Shown: positions 34,754 through 46,092 of the stretch, piece after piece | How positions within the stretch are numbered: the first letter of the stretch is position 1 | Layout: each line of letters opens with the position of its first letter | Assembly (NCBI GenBank): GCA_036675475.1 | Contig: JAKFEY010000069.1 | Location: 1-64,000, forward strand | Direction: 5' to 3' | DNA: 64,000 nucleotides | Origin: JALYRV01 sp036675475 | GTDB taxonomy: Bacteria > Acidobacteriota > Vicinamibacteria > Vicinamibacterales > SCN-69-37 | Made by a program: the position numbers and the translations under genes | The notes under the pieces: generated by a model | What the model was told of the DNA's origin: nothing | Database searches by the model: none | The model's input: the letters and a program-made list of their open reading frames with translations, nothing else

Positions 34754-37168
34754 ATGCGAGGTTTCTTTCAGCATCTCCGCTTCGGCCTGCGGCTCGTCCG
34801 GCACCAGCCGCTGATGGCGGCCGCGGGCGTGGCGTCGCTGGCCATCGGCCTCGGTCTCAACATTCTGCTGTTCACGCTCGCGAATGCGATCCTCCTGCGG
34901 CCGCTGCCGCTCGAGGGCGCCGATCGCCTGGTGCTGCTGCAGAAGCAGCGCCCCACCGGCCGTGCGCACGACTTTTCCTATCAGGCGTTTCTGCACCTGA
35001 AGGAGGCGTCCGCCGGCGTGTTCGACACGCTGGCCGCCTACGCGAATTCGCGCGCGTCCGCCCGCACGCCTTCAGGGGCGACCGCCTGGGTGGAGGGCGA
35101 ATACGTGTCCGGCAACTTCTTTGCGGACCTTGGCGTGCCCATGGCCATGGGGCGCCGGCTCACCGCAGACGACGACCGCACCGAAGCCGCGCCGGCCGTC
35201 GTGGTGTCGCACCGGTTCTGGCGGAAGTACTTCGACGGGGAAACCCTCGCGGGACAGACGCTCACGCTCAACAACAAGGCGTTCACGATCGCCGGCGTCG
35301 CCGGCGAATCGTTCCTCGGCATGAACATCGGGGGGGACGCCAGCTACTGGGTGCCGATCGCGCACATGCAGACGCTCGACGGCCGCGATCTCCGCAACCG
35401 GCCGACCACGTCGTGGCTGGTGCTCATGGGACGCGTCGCACCGGGTTCGGACGTGCAGGCGGCAACCGCCCGGCTCTCGCCCGCGTGGGCGAACTATTCG
35501 GCGTCGCTTGGGTACGGCCCCGAAACGCTCGTCGTCGAGCCGAGCCCGCAGGGCGATTCATCGCTGAGCGCGCTCGCGCGGCCGCTGCGGCTGCTGTCGT
35601 TCGCCTCGCTGTTCGTGCTGCTGATCGCGTGCGTCAACGTGGCGAACCTGCAGCTGGCGCGGTCGGCGGCGCGCGCGCCCGAGTTCGCGGTGCGCGCCGC
35701 GCTCGGCGCCGGCCGCGCGCACGTCGCCGGTCTGGTGTTCGCGGACGCCCTGATCCTGACGGTGCCGGCGGCAGCCGCGGCGCTCGCCGCGGCCGCGCTG
35801 CTGCGCGAGCCGGCCGCGGGCCTCATTGCGCGCTTCGGGCAACCCGTCACGCTCGATCTCGCGTTCGATGCGCGCGTGCTCGGCGCGGCGCTGGCGCTCA
35901 CGATCGCGAGCGCGCTGGTCGTGGGCGGCCTGTCAGCGTGGCTCAGCACGCGCCGGCCGCCGTCGGCCATCCTCGCGGGGTCGAGCCGATCGCACGTGAG
36001 CGGCTCCGGCCGCACGCAACGCGCCCTCGTGGTGCTGCAGTTCGCGCTCTCGATGACGCTGGTCGCCGGCGCCGGACTTCTGGCGCGCACGGTCGCGGAG
36101 CTGCGCGGCAGCGACATGGGATTCGCGCGCAACGTCGCGCTGCTCGATACGTCGGCGGCCGCCAGCGGCTACACGGCGCAGACGTCGCTGCGGTACTACG
36201 AGCGCGTGATCGCGCACCTCAAGACCGTACCGGGAGTCGAGGCGGCGGCCGTGGCGGGCATCATGCCGCTCGATTTCGGCGGGTCGCGCCGCACCGTCGG
36301 CATCCCCGGCTACGTGCCGGCCGCGAACGAAGACATGGAGTTGAATCTCAATCGCGTCTCGGCGGAGTACTTCGACGTCATGCGCATTCCCGTGCTGGCC
36401 GGCCGGGTGTTCGACGAGCGCGACACGGCGGGGCAGCCCGCCCGCATCGTGATCAACGAGACGATGGCGCAGCGGTACTTCCCGGCGGGACAGGCCGTCG
36501 GGCGAGCCATTTCGTGGGGCGACGGTCCGGCCACCATCGAAGTCATCGGCGTCGTGCGCGACGTCCGCTACCGCATGGTGCGCGAAGCGCCGCGGCCCTC
36601 GTTCTACACCGCGATGGCGCAGGCGCCGGCGCCGTTCGCCGCCTTCCACGTCCGGACGTCCGGCGATCCGGAGTCGCGCCTCGGCGAGCTCGAGCGCGCA
36701 GTGGCGTCGGTCGATCCCGGCGTGCCGATCACGCGCACGCTGTCGCTCGATCGGCAGATCGATCGCAACATCGCCACCGAGCGGATGGCGCGATCGATCG
36801 CGATGACGCTCGGCGTGGCGGCACTCCTCCTGGCCGCCACCGGCCTCTACGCCAGCATGGCGTTCGCGGTGCGCCGCCGGACACGCGAAATCGGCGTGCG
36901 GATGGCGCTGGGCGCGGGCGCAGGGGCTGTGCGGATGATGATCGTGCGGCAAAGCCTCGCGCTCGTCGCGGCGGGCATCGCGGCTGGGCTCGCGGGCGCG
37001 GTCTGGGCCGGCCGCGCCGTCGAGAGCCAGTTGTATGGCGTGTCGGCCGTCGACGCCGTGAGCTTCGCCGGGGCGGCGCTGGTACTCGGCGCCTCCGCGG
37101 TCATCGCCGGCTGGATCCCCGCCAGACGCGCCACGCGCATCGATCCAGTTGTTGCCTTGAGAGACTGA
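34754..37168 (+). CDS. ADOP-type ABC permease (MacB/FtsX-like, duplicated)
   Basis: 804 residues. Two MacB/FtsX permease halves: an N-terminal helix and MacB periplasmic domain (GVASLAIGLGLNILLFTLAN; LVLLQKQRPTGRAHDFSYQA), then helices (LLIACVNVANLQLARSAARA), a second helix-MacB block and the final FtsX region (RTREIGVRMALGAGAGAVRM). This ~800-residue duplicated form without its own ATPase is the family known as acidobacterial duplicated orphan permease. No ATPase gene is adjacent. It is the last gene of the sigma operon and may export lipoprotein, peptide or drug, or transmit a mechanical signal. It converges on yqgE. Confidence 0.9.
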   Translation: MRGFFQHLRFGLRLVRHQPLMAAAGVASLAIGLGLNILLFTLANAILLRPLPLEGADRLVLLQKQRPTGRAHDFSYQAFLHLKEASAGVFDTLAAYANSRASARTPSGATAWVEGEYVSGNFFADLGVPMAMGRRLTADDDRTEAAPAVVVSHRFWRKYFDGETLAGQTLTLNNKAFTIAGVAGESFLGMNIGGDASYWVPIAHMQTLDGRDLRNRPTTSWLVLMGRVAPGSDVQAATARLSPAWANYSASLGYGPETLVVEPSPQGDSSLSALARPLRLLSFASLFVLLIACVNVANLQLARSAARAPEFAVRAALGAGRAHVAGLVFADALILTVPAAAAALAAAALLREPAAGLIARFGQPVTLDLAFDARVLGAALALTIASALVVGGLSAWLSTRRPPSAILAGSSRSHVSGSGRTQRALVVLQFALSMTLVAGAGLLARTVAELRGSDMGFARNVALLDTSAAASGYTAQTSLRYYERVIAHLKTVPGVEAAAVAGIMPLDFGGSRRTVGIPGYVPAANEDMELNLNRVSAEYFDVMRIPVLAGRVFDERDTAGQPARIVINETMAQRYFPAGQAVGRAISWGDGPATIEVIGVVRDVRYRMVREAPRPSFYTAMAQAPAPFAAFHVRTSGDPESRLGELERAVASVDPGVPITRTLSLDRQIDRNIATERMARSIAMTLGVAALLLAATGLYASMAFAVRRRTREIGVRMALGAGAGAVRMMIVRQSLALVAAGIAAGLAGAVWAGRAVESQLYGVSAVDAVSFAGAALVLGASAVIAGWIPARRATRIDPVVALRD

Positions 37169-37184
37169 GAATTGGACTGTTCTG

Positions 37185-37733
37185 CTAGTGAACCCCATGT
37201 CCCTGCTGCAGCTGTGAGGGCTCGACGCCGAGGCGCTTGATGGCGGCTTCCCACAACTCCGCGGGCGGCGTGTTGAAGACGAAGGCCGGGTCGACGTCGG
37301 CCATCAGCCACGACGACTCGGAGAGTTCCTGATCGAGCTGGCCCGGGCCCCATCCGGCGTAGCCGGCGATGACCCGCACGGGCGGCGGCATTGACGACTC
37401 GAGCACGCGGCGCAGCACGCCGGGCGAGGCCGACAGGAACAGGCCGGGCACAATCTCGCGCGCCTCATCTTCCGGCGGCGCGGTCCCCTGCTCTCCGCTC
37501 AGCAGAATCCATCCGCGCTCAGGCTCCACCGGCCCGCCAATCCACAGCGGCAGGTCGTTGGCGGGCGCCACCGGCGGCACGAGCTGCACCACCTCCGCCG
37601 CCGCAAACTCCGTCGGCCGGTTGATCACCAGCCCGAACGCGCCTTCGGCGCTGTACTCGCACAGCAGAATGACCGTGCGGCCGAAATTCGGATCGGCCAG
37701 CTGCGGCATCGACATCAGAAGCGCGGGTGTCAT
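37185..37733 (-). CDS. YqgE/AlgH family protein
   Basis: 182 residues from ATG at 37733, shortly after the queG stop; ATG at 37751 would overlap queG by 14 bases. Family blocks: LLMSMPQLADPNFGRTVILL, GAFGLVINRPT, LWIGGPVEPERGWIL, GYAGWGPGQLDQEL and WLMADVDPAFVF. These match the DUF179/AlgH family, small cytoplasmic proteins first linked to alginate regulation and of unknown biochemical role. Located between queG and the convergent ADOP permease gene. Confidence 0.93.
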   Translation of the reverse strand: MTPALLMSMPQLADPNFGRTVILLCEYSAEGAFGLVINRPTEFAAAEVVQLVPPVAPANDLPLWIGGPVEPERGWILLSGEQGTAPPEDEAREIVPGLFLSASPGVLRRVLESSMPPPVRVIAGYAGWGPGQLDQELSESSWLMADVDPAFVFNTPPAELWEAAIKRLGVEPSQLQQGHGVH

Positions 37734-37737
37734 CGAT

Positions 37738-38667
37738 TTACCGTTTTCCATTCGCGGCCTCGAGATTGCGGCGCAGGCCTTTCACGCCGGCGCGTTTCAT
37801 GGCGCTGCCTTTCATCGCGGCGCGCAGCTCCTCGTCGGATCGCGCGGCCATGTCGGCAATCGGCACCGGCCGCCAGGCGTCGCGCGGCTGCCAGGCCGGA
37901 TCGCCGCTCACGGCCGCCTTGCGGTTCCAGGGACAGACGTCCTGGCAGATGTCGCAGCCATACACGTGATTGCCGATCGCCTCCGCGGCGTCCTCCGGCA
38001 GATCGCCGCGGTGCTCGATTGTCAGGTACGACAGGCACTTGCGCGCGTCGAGCTGATATGGCTCCACGAGTGCGCCGGTCGGGCACGCCTCGATGCACAG
38101 CGTGCATGTGCCGCACCGATCGAAGACCGGCGCGTCGGGCGCGAGCGGCGCGTTGGTGATGATCTCACCCAGAAACAGCCACGAGCCGAGCTGCTGGTTG
38201 ATCAGGCACGTGTTCTTGCCGATCCAGCCGACACCCGCGCGCGCGGCAATCGCTTTTTCCGACAGCGGCCCGGTGTCGACGTACCGGCGCGACAGAAAGT
38301 CGCCGCCGGCCTGCTCGCGCATCCACGTCTCGAGCGTCTCGAGCCGCGTCTCGAGCACGGCGTGATAGTCGTCGCCCCACGCGTAGCGCGCCACGGCCGC
38401 ATGATCGGGCGGCACCGATGTCGAGTACGGCGCGTCGCTGTTGTAGACGACGGCGCACGACACGATCGCGCGCGCGCCCGGCAGCACCAGCCGGGGATCG
38501 AGACGCTTCGCGATCGACTTTTCGAACCAGAACATCTCGGCGCCGTGCCCGCGCGCCAGCCACTCGCTGAGCCGGTTGAGCGCGTCGAACGGCTCTGCCG
38601 GCGCGATGCCGCAGAGATCAAAGCCGCATTCGACGGCCTTGGCTTTGACGATGTGGCTTGTCAGCAT
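37738..38667 (-). CDS. queG: epoxyqueuosine reductase QueG
   Basis: 309 residues. The DUF1730 N-terminal cobalamin-binding part (VKAKAVECGFDLCGIAPAEP, YAWGDDYHAVLETRL, RRYVDTGPLSEKAIAARAGV, GWIGKNTCLINQQLGSWLF) is followed by two [4Fe-4S] sites: CGTCTLCIEACPTGAL and YGCDICQDVCPWNRKA. It performs the last step of queuosine synthesis, reducing the epoxide in tRNA with B12 and FeS. It is the short form without the C-terminal HEAT extension of E. coli QueG (379). The ending (VKGLRRNLEAANG) is typical. Confidence 0.94.
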   Translation of the reverse strand: MLTSHIVKAKAVECGFDLCGIAPAEPFDALNRLSEWLARGHGAEMFWFEKSIAKRLDPRLVLPGARAIVSCAVVYNSDAPYSTSVPPDHAAVARYAWGDDYHAVLETRLETLETWMREQAGGDFLSRRYVDTGPLSEKAIAARAGVGWIGKNTCLINQQLGSWLFLGEIITNAPLAPDAPVFDRCGTCTLCIEACPTGALVEPYQLDARKCLSYLTIEHRGDLPEDAAEAIGNHVYGCDICQDVCPWNRKAAVSGDPAWQPRDAWRPVPIADMAARSDEELRAAMKGSAMKRAGVKGLRRNLEAANGKR

Positions 38668-38823
38668 CAGTACTGTCCGAAACGCTGTCAGCCTGTCGCA
38701 CAGGGACCTGGTCCGGTGTTCGTCAGCGACGCCGTTAAGAAGACGTCGGAGGGACCGCCCTTTGGCCCGACTCGCCTCGACGACGCTGAGGAATACCGGG
38801 CCAGGATGCCGAGCACAGTGCCG
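38668..38823. other. 156-base gap between acnA and queG
   Basis: No gene or tRNA-like fold is visible. It contains a short stem (CGACG ... CGTCG around 38729-38750) and a stretch CCCTTTGGCCCGACTCGCC that resembles the interspersed element at 30186. The stem has no U tract, so it is not a convincing terminator for acnA. Confidence 0.5.
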
Positions 38824-41562
<2,739 letters not shown>

Positions 41563-41604
41563 GGCACAGCCTTTGATGCGGAAAAACGGGTGGAGGCGTC
41601 TCAC

Positions 41605-41796
41605 ATGAAGGAATTACCGCTCAACCGGCCCGTGAATCCGGCCGCCGAGCACGAGCACAAGCAGCCCCGGCGGGAGCCGGACCTCGAAACGGCGATTGAC
41701 GATGAAACGGGCGGGCTGATCCGGCCGAGCCGCGACGACCTGCGCACCGATCGCCACCCCGACGACAAACCGGCCGAGAAGCCGCATCACCACTGA
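41605..41796 (+). CDS. small charged protein of unknown function (63 aa)
   Basis: 63 residues, MKELPLNRPVNPAAEHEHKQ... and ending PAEKPHHH. ATG at 41605 has a good GGAGG about ten bases upstream, which is why I call it a gene although it is short. The chain is nearly all polar, with many Pro, Asp, Glu, Arg and a His-rich tail; it is probably unfolded alone. No family was recognised. It is divergent from acnA, with 42 bases between the starts, and followed by a stable GC hairpin. A His-rich tail could bind metal, but this is only a guess. Confidence 0.6.
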   Translation: MKELPLNRPVNPAAEHEHKQPRREPDLETAIDDETGGLIRPSRDDLRTDRHPDDKPAEKPHHH

Positions 41797-41803
41797 CGCG
41801 TCC

Positions 41804-41830
41804 CGCCCGGGGGCCGCAAGTCCCCGGGCG
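41804..41830 (+). terminator. stable GC hairpin after the small gene
   Basis: CGCCCGGGG (41804-41812) pairs perfectly with CCCCGGGCG (41822-41830) over a 9-nt loop, 7 bases after the stop. No U tract follows (GTCATATATG instead), so it could stabilise the 3' end of the small transcript or slow polymerase rather than be a classical terminator. Confidence 0.5.
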
Positions 41831-41853
41831 GTCATATATGATGGCGCCGCTCC

Positions 41854-43836
41854 ATGACTTCCCCAGCGGTCGGGCGCCATGTCCTGGCATTTCTCGCGTT
41901 TGTGCTCCTGGGCCTCGCCTTCGCCTGGCCGCTGCCGATGCAGATGGACACCGCCCTGCCCGGCCAGCCCTCGGGCGACACGGGCGTCTACGTCTGGAAC
42001 CTCTGGGTGTTCCGGCACGAGCTGGTCGAGCACCACCGCTTTCCGTTCTTTACGTTCGAAATCCTGTCGCTCGCCTCGCCGACGCCGCTCACGCTGCACA
42101 ACTACACGAGCTTCGCGAACCTGCTGGCGTTCTTCGTCCTGCCGATCGCCGGCATCGTCCGCACGTATAACGGGCTGCTGATCTTCAGCTGCGCGCTCAG
42201 CGCCTATGCGCTGTTCCTGCTCGCGCGCAAGCGCAGCGGCGACGACGTGGCGGCGTGGCTGGCGGGGGCGGCATTCGGATTTTCGCCGTTCCTCATGGCG
42301 CGGTTCACCGCGCACTTCAGCCTGGTGCAGGCGGCGCCGCTGCCGATTTTCGCGCTGCTGCTGCTGCGCCTGTATCAGGGCGGATCGTGGCGCGTGGCCG
42401 CGGGGGCCGGCCTCGTGGTGGCGTGGGCGTATCTGTCCGATCCGTACTACGCGGTGTATTGCCTGCTGATGCTGGTGTTCGTCATCGCCTATTCGGCCGT
42501 GACGGTGCAGCTGCCCGAACATCGCGCGCGGTGGCGCAGCGGCACGTGGGCGATCGACCTCGCGATCCTCTGCGTCGCCGGTCTCGTCGCGGGCATTCTC
42601 GTGCGCGGCGGCGGACGCGTGGACATGTGGGGGCTGCGCATCAGCATGCGCACGCTGTACACGCCGATGCTGATGCTGACGCTGCTCGCCGCGGGACGCG
42701 TCCTGTATTGGCTGCGGCCGCACATCGTACTCAGCCTGCCGCGGGTGGTGCTGAACTGGCGGGTGTACTTCGCGGCCGGCGCCGCCGGCTTCCTCGCGCT
42801 GTCGCCGGTGCTCTTCACGATGGCGCAGGCCGCGACCGACAGCGGATCGCTCGGCGCGCCGGTGCTGTGGCGCAGCAGCGCGCGCGGCATGGATCTGCTC
42901 GCGTTCGTCGCGCCCAATCCCCTGCACCCGTGGCTGTCATATTTTTCCGCGCGCTGGATTGCCACGCTGCCCGAAGGCTTCGTCGAAAACGTCGCGTCCA
43001 TTCCGTGGACGATGATTGGGGTTGTGGCCGCCGGCGCCCTCGTCTATCGCGTGACGCTGCCGAAACCCTGGGTCATCTGGACGTCCTGCTTCGGCCTGCT
43101 CGCGCTCGGGCCGTTCGTGCATGTCGCGGGCATCAACACCTACGTGCCGACGCTCTGGACCGCGCTTCGCTACGTGCCCGTCGTCGGCGCCGCGCGCATG
43201 CCCACGCGCTTCGGCGTCCTCGTGGCCATGGGCGCGGCCATGATTTTCTGTCTCGTGCTGGCGGACATGCGGAAGCGATCGCGGCGGCCGGCTCTGCTGA
43301 CGGCCGCGGTTGCCGCGCTGCTGCTCTTCGAGCTGCTGCCCGCGCCGCGCACGCTCTACTCCGCCACGCCGCCGCGGCCCGTGCGCACGATCGCGGCGGA
43401 CCCGCGGCCGCTGCGCGTGCTCAACCTGCCCTTCGGCGTGCGCGACGGACTCGGGTCCGAAGGCGATTACAACGCGCTCTACCAGTTTCATCAGACGTTT
43501 CACGAAAAGACGCTGATTGGGGGATACGTGTCGCGGCTGCCGCGCGCGCGCATGGGCGTGTACCGCCAGTCGGCGACGCTTCGCGCGCTGATGAAGCTGA
43601 GCGAATATCGCGCGCTCACCGTTGAGGAGCGGTCACGCGCGTTCCAGCGCGCGCCTCGCGCCGCCGAGCGCTTCAGGATTGGCTGGGTGCTGATGGATCG
43701 CGCGCGCACGTCGCCCGAACTGCAGGCCTTCGCGCGCGAGGCCTTCCGGCTCACGCTGATCGAATCGGCCGACGGGTACGACTTGTACGCCGTGCCAAAT
43801 CCCTGGCCGGAGAGCGCGGGCGCTGGCCGGAACTAG
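41854..43836 (+). CDS. polytopic membrane protein, GT-C glycosyltransferase-like
   Basis: 660 residues with about 11-12 membrane helices in the first 500 and a soluble C-terminal domain. The first periplasmic loop carries QPSGDTGVYVWNLWVFRHEL and the second ASPTPLTLHNYTSFANLL; acidic residues in this position are typical of GT-C enzymes that use polyprenyl-phosphate sugars. No named family can be assigned with certainty and catalytic Asp/Glu cannot be proven. It is expected to glycosylate lipids or exported proteins. Its stop shares CTAG with the stop of the convergent barrel gene. Confidence 0.7.
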   Translation: MTSPAVGRHVLAFLAFVLLGLAFAWPLPMQMDTALPGQPSGDTGVYVWNLWVFRHELVEHHRFPFFTFEILSLASPTPLTLHNYTSFANLLAFFVLPIAGIVRTYNGLLIFSCALSAYALFLLARKRSGDDVAAWLAGAAFGFSPFLMARFTAHFSLVQAAPLPIFALLLLRLYQGGSWRVAAGAGLVVAWAYLSDPYYAVYCLLMLVFVIAYSAVTVQLPEHRARWRSGTWAIDLAILCVAGLVAGILVRGGGRVDMWGLRISMRTLYTPMLMLTLLAAGRVLYWLRPHIVLSLPRVVLNWRVYFAAGAAGFLALSPVLFTMAQAATDSGSLGAPVLWRSSARGMDLLAFVAPNPLHPWLSYFSARWIATLPEGFVENVASIPWTMIGVVAAGALVYRVTLPKPWVIWTSCFGLLALGPFVHVAGINTYVPTLWTALRYVPVVGAARMPTRFGVLVAMGAAMIFCLVLADMRKRSRRPALLTAAVAALLLFELLPAPRTLYSATPPRPVRTIAADPRPLRVLNLPFGVRDGLGSEGDYNALYQFHQTFHEKTLIGGYVSRLPRARMGVYRQSATLRALMKLSEYRALTVEERSRAFQRAPRAAERFRIGWVLMDRARTSPELQAFAREAFRLTLIESADGYDLYAVPNPWPESAGAGRN

Positions 43837-44492
43837 AATCCGAGAAAGAACGACGCGCCGGCCGAGAAGCCGAGACGCAGGCTGTCGTCGACGTCGAAGC
43901 CGCCCTGCCGCGCCAGCAGGCGGCCATCGAGCCGCAGGCCGGCGCGTTTGAGGCGCGCGCCGGCCCGCTCGCGGAAGGCGCGGTCGACACCGAGCCCCGC
44001 CTGCAGCGTCTTTCCGGTCTCGACGTGCGCGCTCGCATCGTCGAGCTGCCGCAGGTAGCCGCCGCCGGCGCGGATGAACGGACGCCATGCGCCGCGCGCC
44101 CGCGCCAGATACCACCGCACGTTGCCTTCAATCAGATACTGCTGCAGCCCGATCTCCGACGTCGCCGGCTCGGCGTCCTCCGCGTCGGCGCTCACGCGCG
44201 TCGACATCGACGGGCGCGCGTACGAGAAGGCGGCCTCGATGGCCACGCGCGGCGACAGGTAGAACGACAGCGCCGCGCCCGCGCCCACGCCGCCGTCGAG
44301 ACTCGTATCCGTGCTGAACAAATCGAAGTCGCCGCCGCCCGGCCGCTCCAGCGTGGCCGTTGACGTGCCGAGATCGACGCCGCTGAACCAGATCGCGCCC
44401 GGCGCGATCTCGACGCTGCGCGACCGCGCCTGCGCCGCGGCGGGCGCCGACGCCGCCAGCAGCATCAGCAGCGTCGCCGCACACACCTTCAT
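43833..44492 (-). CDS. outer-membrane beta-barrel protein
   Basis: 219 residues: signal peptide (MKVCAATLLMLLAASAPAAA), then alternating hydrophobic strands (VGAGAALSFYLSPRVAIEAA, LQQYLIEGNVRWYLA, WRPFIRAGGGYLRQLD) and a C-terminal strand that ends in Phe (GFSAGASFFLGF), the barrel insertion signal. About eight strands are likely, like OmpA/OmpW-type barrels. Function is unknown. The start ATG overlaps the matrixin stop (ATGA), so a secreted protease and a barrel protein are co-translated. Its stop interleaves with that of the convergent gene at 43833-43836. Confidence 0.8.
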   Translation of the reverse strand: MKVCAATLLMLLAASAPAAAQARSRSVEIAPGAIWFSGVDLGTSTATLERPGGGDFDLFSTDTSLDGGVGAGAALSFYLSPRVAIEAAFSYARPSMSTRVSADAEDAEPATSEIGLQQYLIEGNVRWYLARARGAWRPFIRAGGGYLRQLDDASAHVETGKTLQAGLGVDRAFRERAGARLKRAGLRLDGRLLARQGGFDVDDSLRLGFSAGASFFLGF

Positions 44493-45487
44493 CGCTTCAC
44501 CTCAATCGTGATGTCGCCCGACGCGCCGCCGCGCGGCACCGACACCAGCCGCGGCGCGATCATCGCCTTGAAATTCACCTCGACCTCGTCATCGTCGTCA
44601 AAGAAGCTGCCGACATCGCCATCGTCGAGCGGCTCGACGCGCACGACGTACAGGCCGGGGTCGAGCCCGGAAATCACGAACGCGCCCTGATCGTCGAGCG
44701 TGAAGTTGCCGACGATGGCGCGGGTGCGCAGGTTGTAGGCGGTGACGTGCGCGCCAAAGATGCCGCGGCCGTCGAGCAGCACGCGGCCCGAGATGCTGCC
44801 GTGCGTGCGGTCGAAGTTGCCTTCCGGATAGATGTCAGCGCCGCCGGCGATGTCGTCTGCTTTCAGCCGGCGATCGGACGTGCTGCCGGTGGGAAACGCG
44901 ATGGGAAACATCACGGCCTGCTTGGCGATCACGCGGCGGCGGCCGTCGGTCAGCTCGGTTTCACCGATCGCGGAATGTCCGAGACCGATCATGTGACCGA
45001 TCTCGTGCACGGCGGTGGATTCCAGATCGAAGCGGCCCGATTCGCCGTTGGCCGCCACCGTCCAGTCGAAGATCGTGTTGAAGAAGATGTCGGACTCGAG
45101 GATGCGCCCCGTCGTGTTGTCGATCGTGAACCCCGTCGCGCCCAGCACGCGCTCGAGATCCGGCTCGGCCTGGAAGCCCAGCACGTTCATGCCGTCATCG
45201 TCGAACGGCTCGGCCCCGGTGAAGCCCACGAAGTTGAAGGCGATGTCGATGTCCGGCTCGGTTTCCCACGTGTCGAACGCGCGTCGAATCGCCTGCTGGA
45301 ACTGCGACGAGGACACGCCGTTGTCCCCGCGATCGGTGACGAAGTAGCGGACGGGGCGCTCGCTCCAGCTCGCGGTGACGATGCGGTTGCCCACGCGGAA
45401 GCCGAGCTTCAGATAGGCGGCGGCCGGCGCCGTGGCCGCGGCCATCAGGCAGGCGATCAGCAGCACGCGCGCGTGCGACGGCGTCAC
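44489..45487 (-). CDS. secreted matrixin-family (metzincin) metalloprotease
   Basis: 332 residues. A signal peptide (residues ~7-24) precedes the protease domain. The zinc motif HEIGHMIGLGHS (HExxHxxGxxH) is complete and is followed by a Met-turn in KQAVMFPIAFP. The last ~90 residues (GSISGRVLLDGRGIFGAHVT, AYNLRTRAIVGNFTLDDQGA) form a carboxypeptidase-regulatory-like beta-sandwich found in secreted proteins. GTG at 45487 overlaps the previous stop (GTGA). It probably degrades extracellular protein. It is made together with a partner of unknown type upstream and a barrel downstream. Confidence 0.9.
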   Translation of the reverse strand: MTPSHARVLLIACLMAAATAPAAAYLKLGFRVGNRIVTASWSERPVRYFVTDRGDNGVSSSQFQQAIRRAFDTWETEPDIDIAFNFVGFTGAEPFDDDGMNVLGFQAEPDLERVLGATGFTIDNTTGRILESDIFFNTIFDWTVAANGESGRFDLESTAVHEIGHMIGLGHSAIGETELTDGRRRVIAKQAVMFPIAFPTGSTSDRRLKADDIAGGADIYPEGNFDRTHGSISGRVLLDGRGIFGAHVTAYNLRTRAIVGNFTLDDQGAFVISGLDPGLYVVRVEPLDDGDVGSFFDDDDEVEVNFKAMIAPRLVSVPRGGASGDITIEVKR

Positions 45488-46056
45488 GGCTGCCTCCGCG
45501 CGGCGAGATCGCGCAGCATCGCGGTGAACGTGCCCACCGGAATCGGCGCGCGCGTGCCGTCGCCGCGCCGAATCGTCATGGTGGCTTTCGGATCGATCAG
45601 CATCGGCGGCGGCAGAATGCGGCGCTCGCCCGAGCCGCGATCGGTGCGCACGCGGAACACGCCGTGCGACAGCCCGATGGGATACGGCGTGGCGCCGCGG
45701 CCGAGAAACAGCACGGCCTCGTCGCCGGGCTCGAACACGGGCGACCCGTGCACGATCGTCGTATAGCGGCCGATGGTGCCGCCGAGCGTCTTGAACAGAA
45801 TCGTGCGATCGGCGCGCCCCTTGATGGCGTCGTCAACCGCGAAGGCGATGTAGGAGTCGACGCGGCGCGTGCCGGGCCGGATGATGCCGCGCACGTCGGT
45901 GACGCGGCCGAGGACGATGGTGTGCGCCTCGCGCACCAGCGTCGGCAGGTCGGCCGGCACGATGAGCGACGCCTGAAGGGACACGCAGGCCAGCGCCACG
46001 ACGAGCGTCGTGGCAGCGGCGGCCCATGAGAGGGGCTTCGGCCGCGGCTTGATCAT
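45484..46056 (-). CDS. exported protein encoded just before the matrixin, unknown function
   Basis: 190 residues with a signal-like segment (residues ~12-30, WAAAATTLVVALACVSLQAS). The body has a recurring pattern seen next to bacterial matrixin genes: HTIVLGRVTDVRG, YIAFAVDDAIKGRADRTIL and GDEAVLFLGRG. It may be an OB-like beta-sandwich. It could be an inhibitor, chaperone or targeting partner of the matrixin, since its stop overlaps the matrixin start; this is inference from gene order only. Confidence 0.6.
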   Translation of the reverse strand: MIKPRPKPLSWAAAATTLVVALACVSLQASLIVPADLPTLVREAHTIVLGRVTDVRGIIRPGTRRVDSYIAFAVDDAIKGRADRTILFKTLGGTIGRYTTIVHGSPVFEPGDEAVLFLGRGATPYPIGLSHGVFRVRTDRGSGERRILPPPMLIDPKATMTIRRGDGTRAPIPVGTFTAMLRDLAARRQP

Positions 46057-46092
46057 GGCGCCCAGTGTATCGCCCTTCGCGCGGCTTCCGGC

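Noticed and set aside
38668..38823. tRNA or small RNA gene in the acnA-queG gap
   Set aside because: No cloverleaf, CCA-like end or strong promoter could be drawn; only a weak stem and a repeat-like stretch are present.
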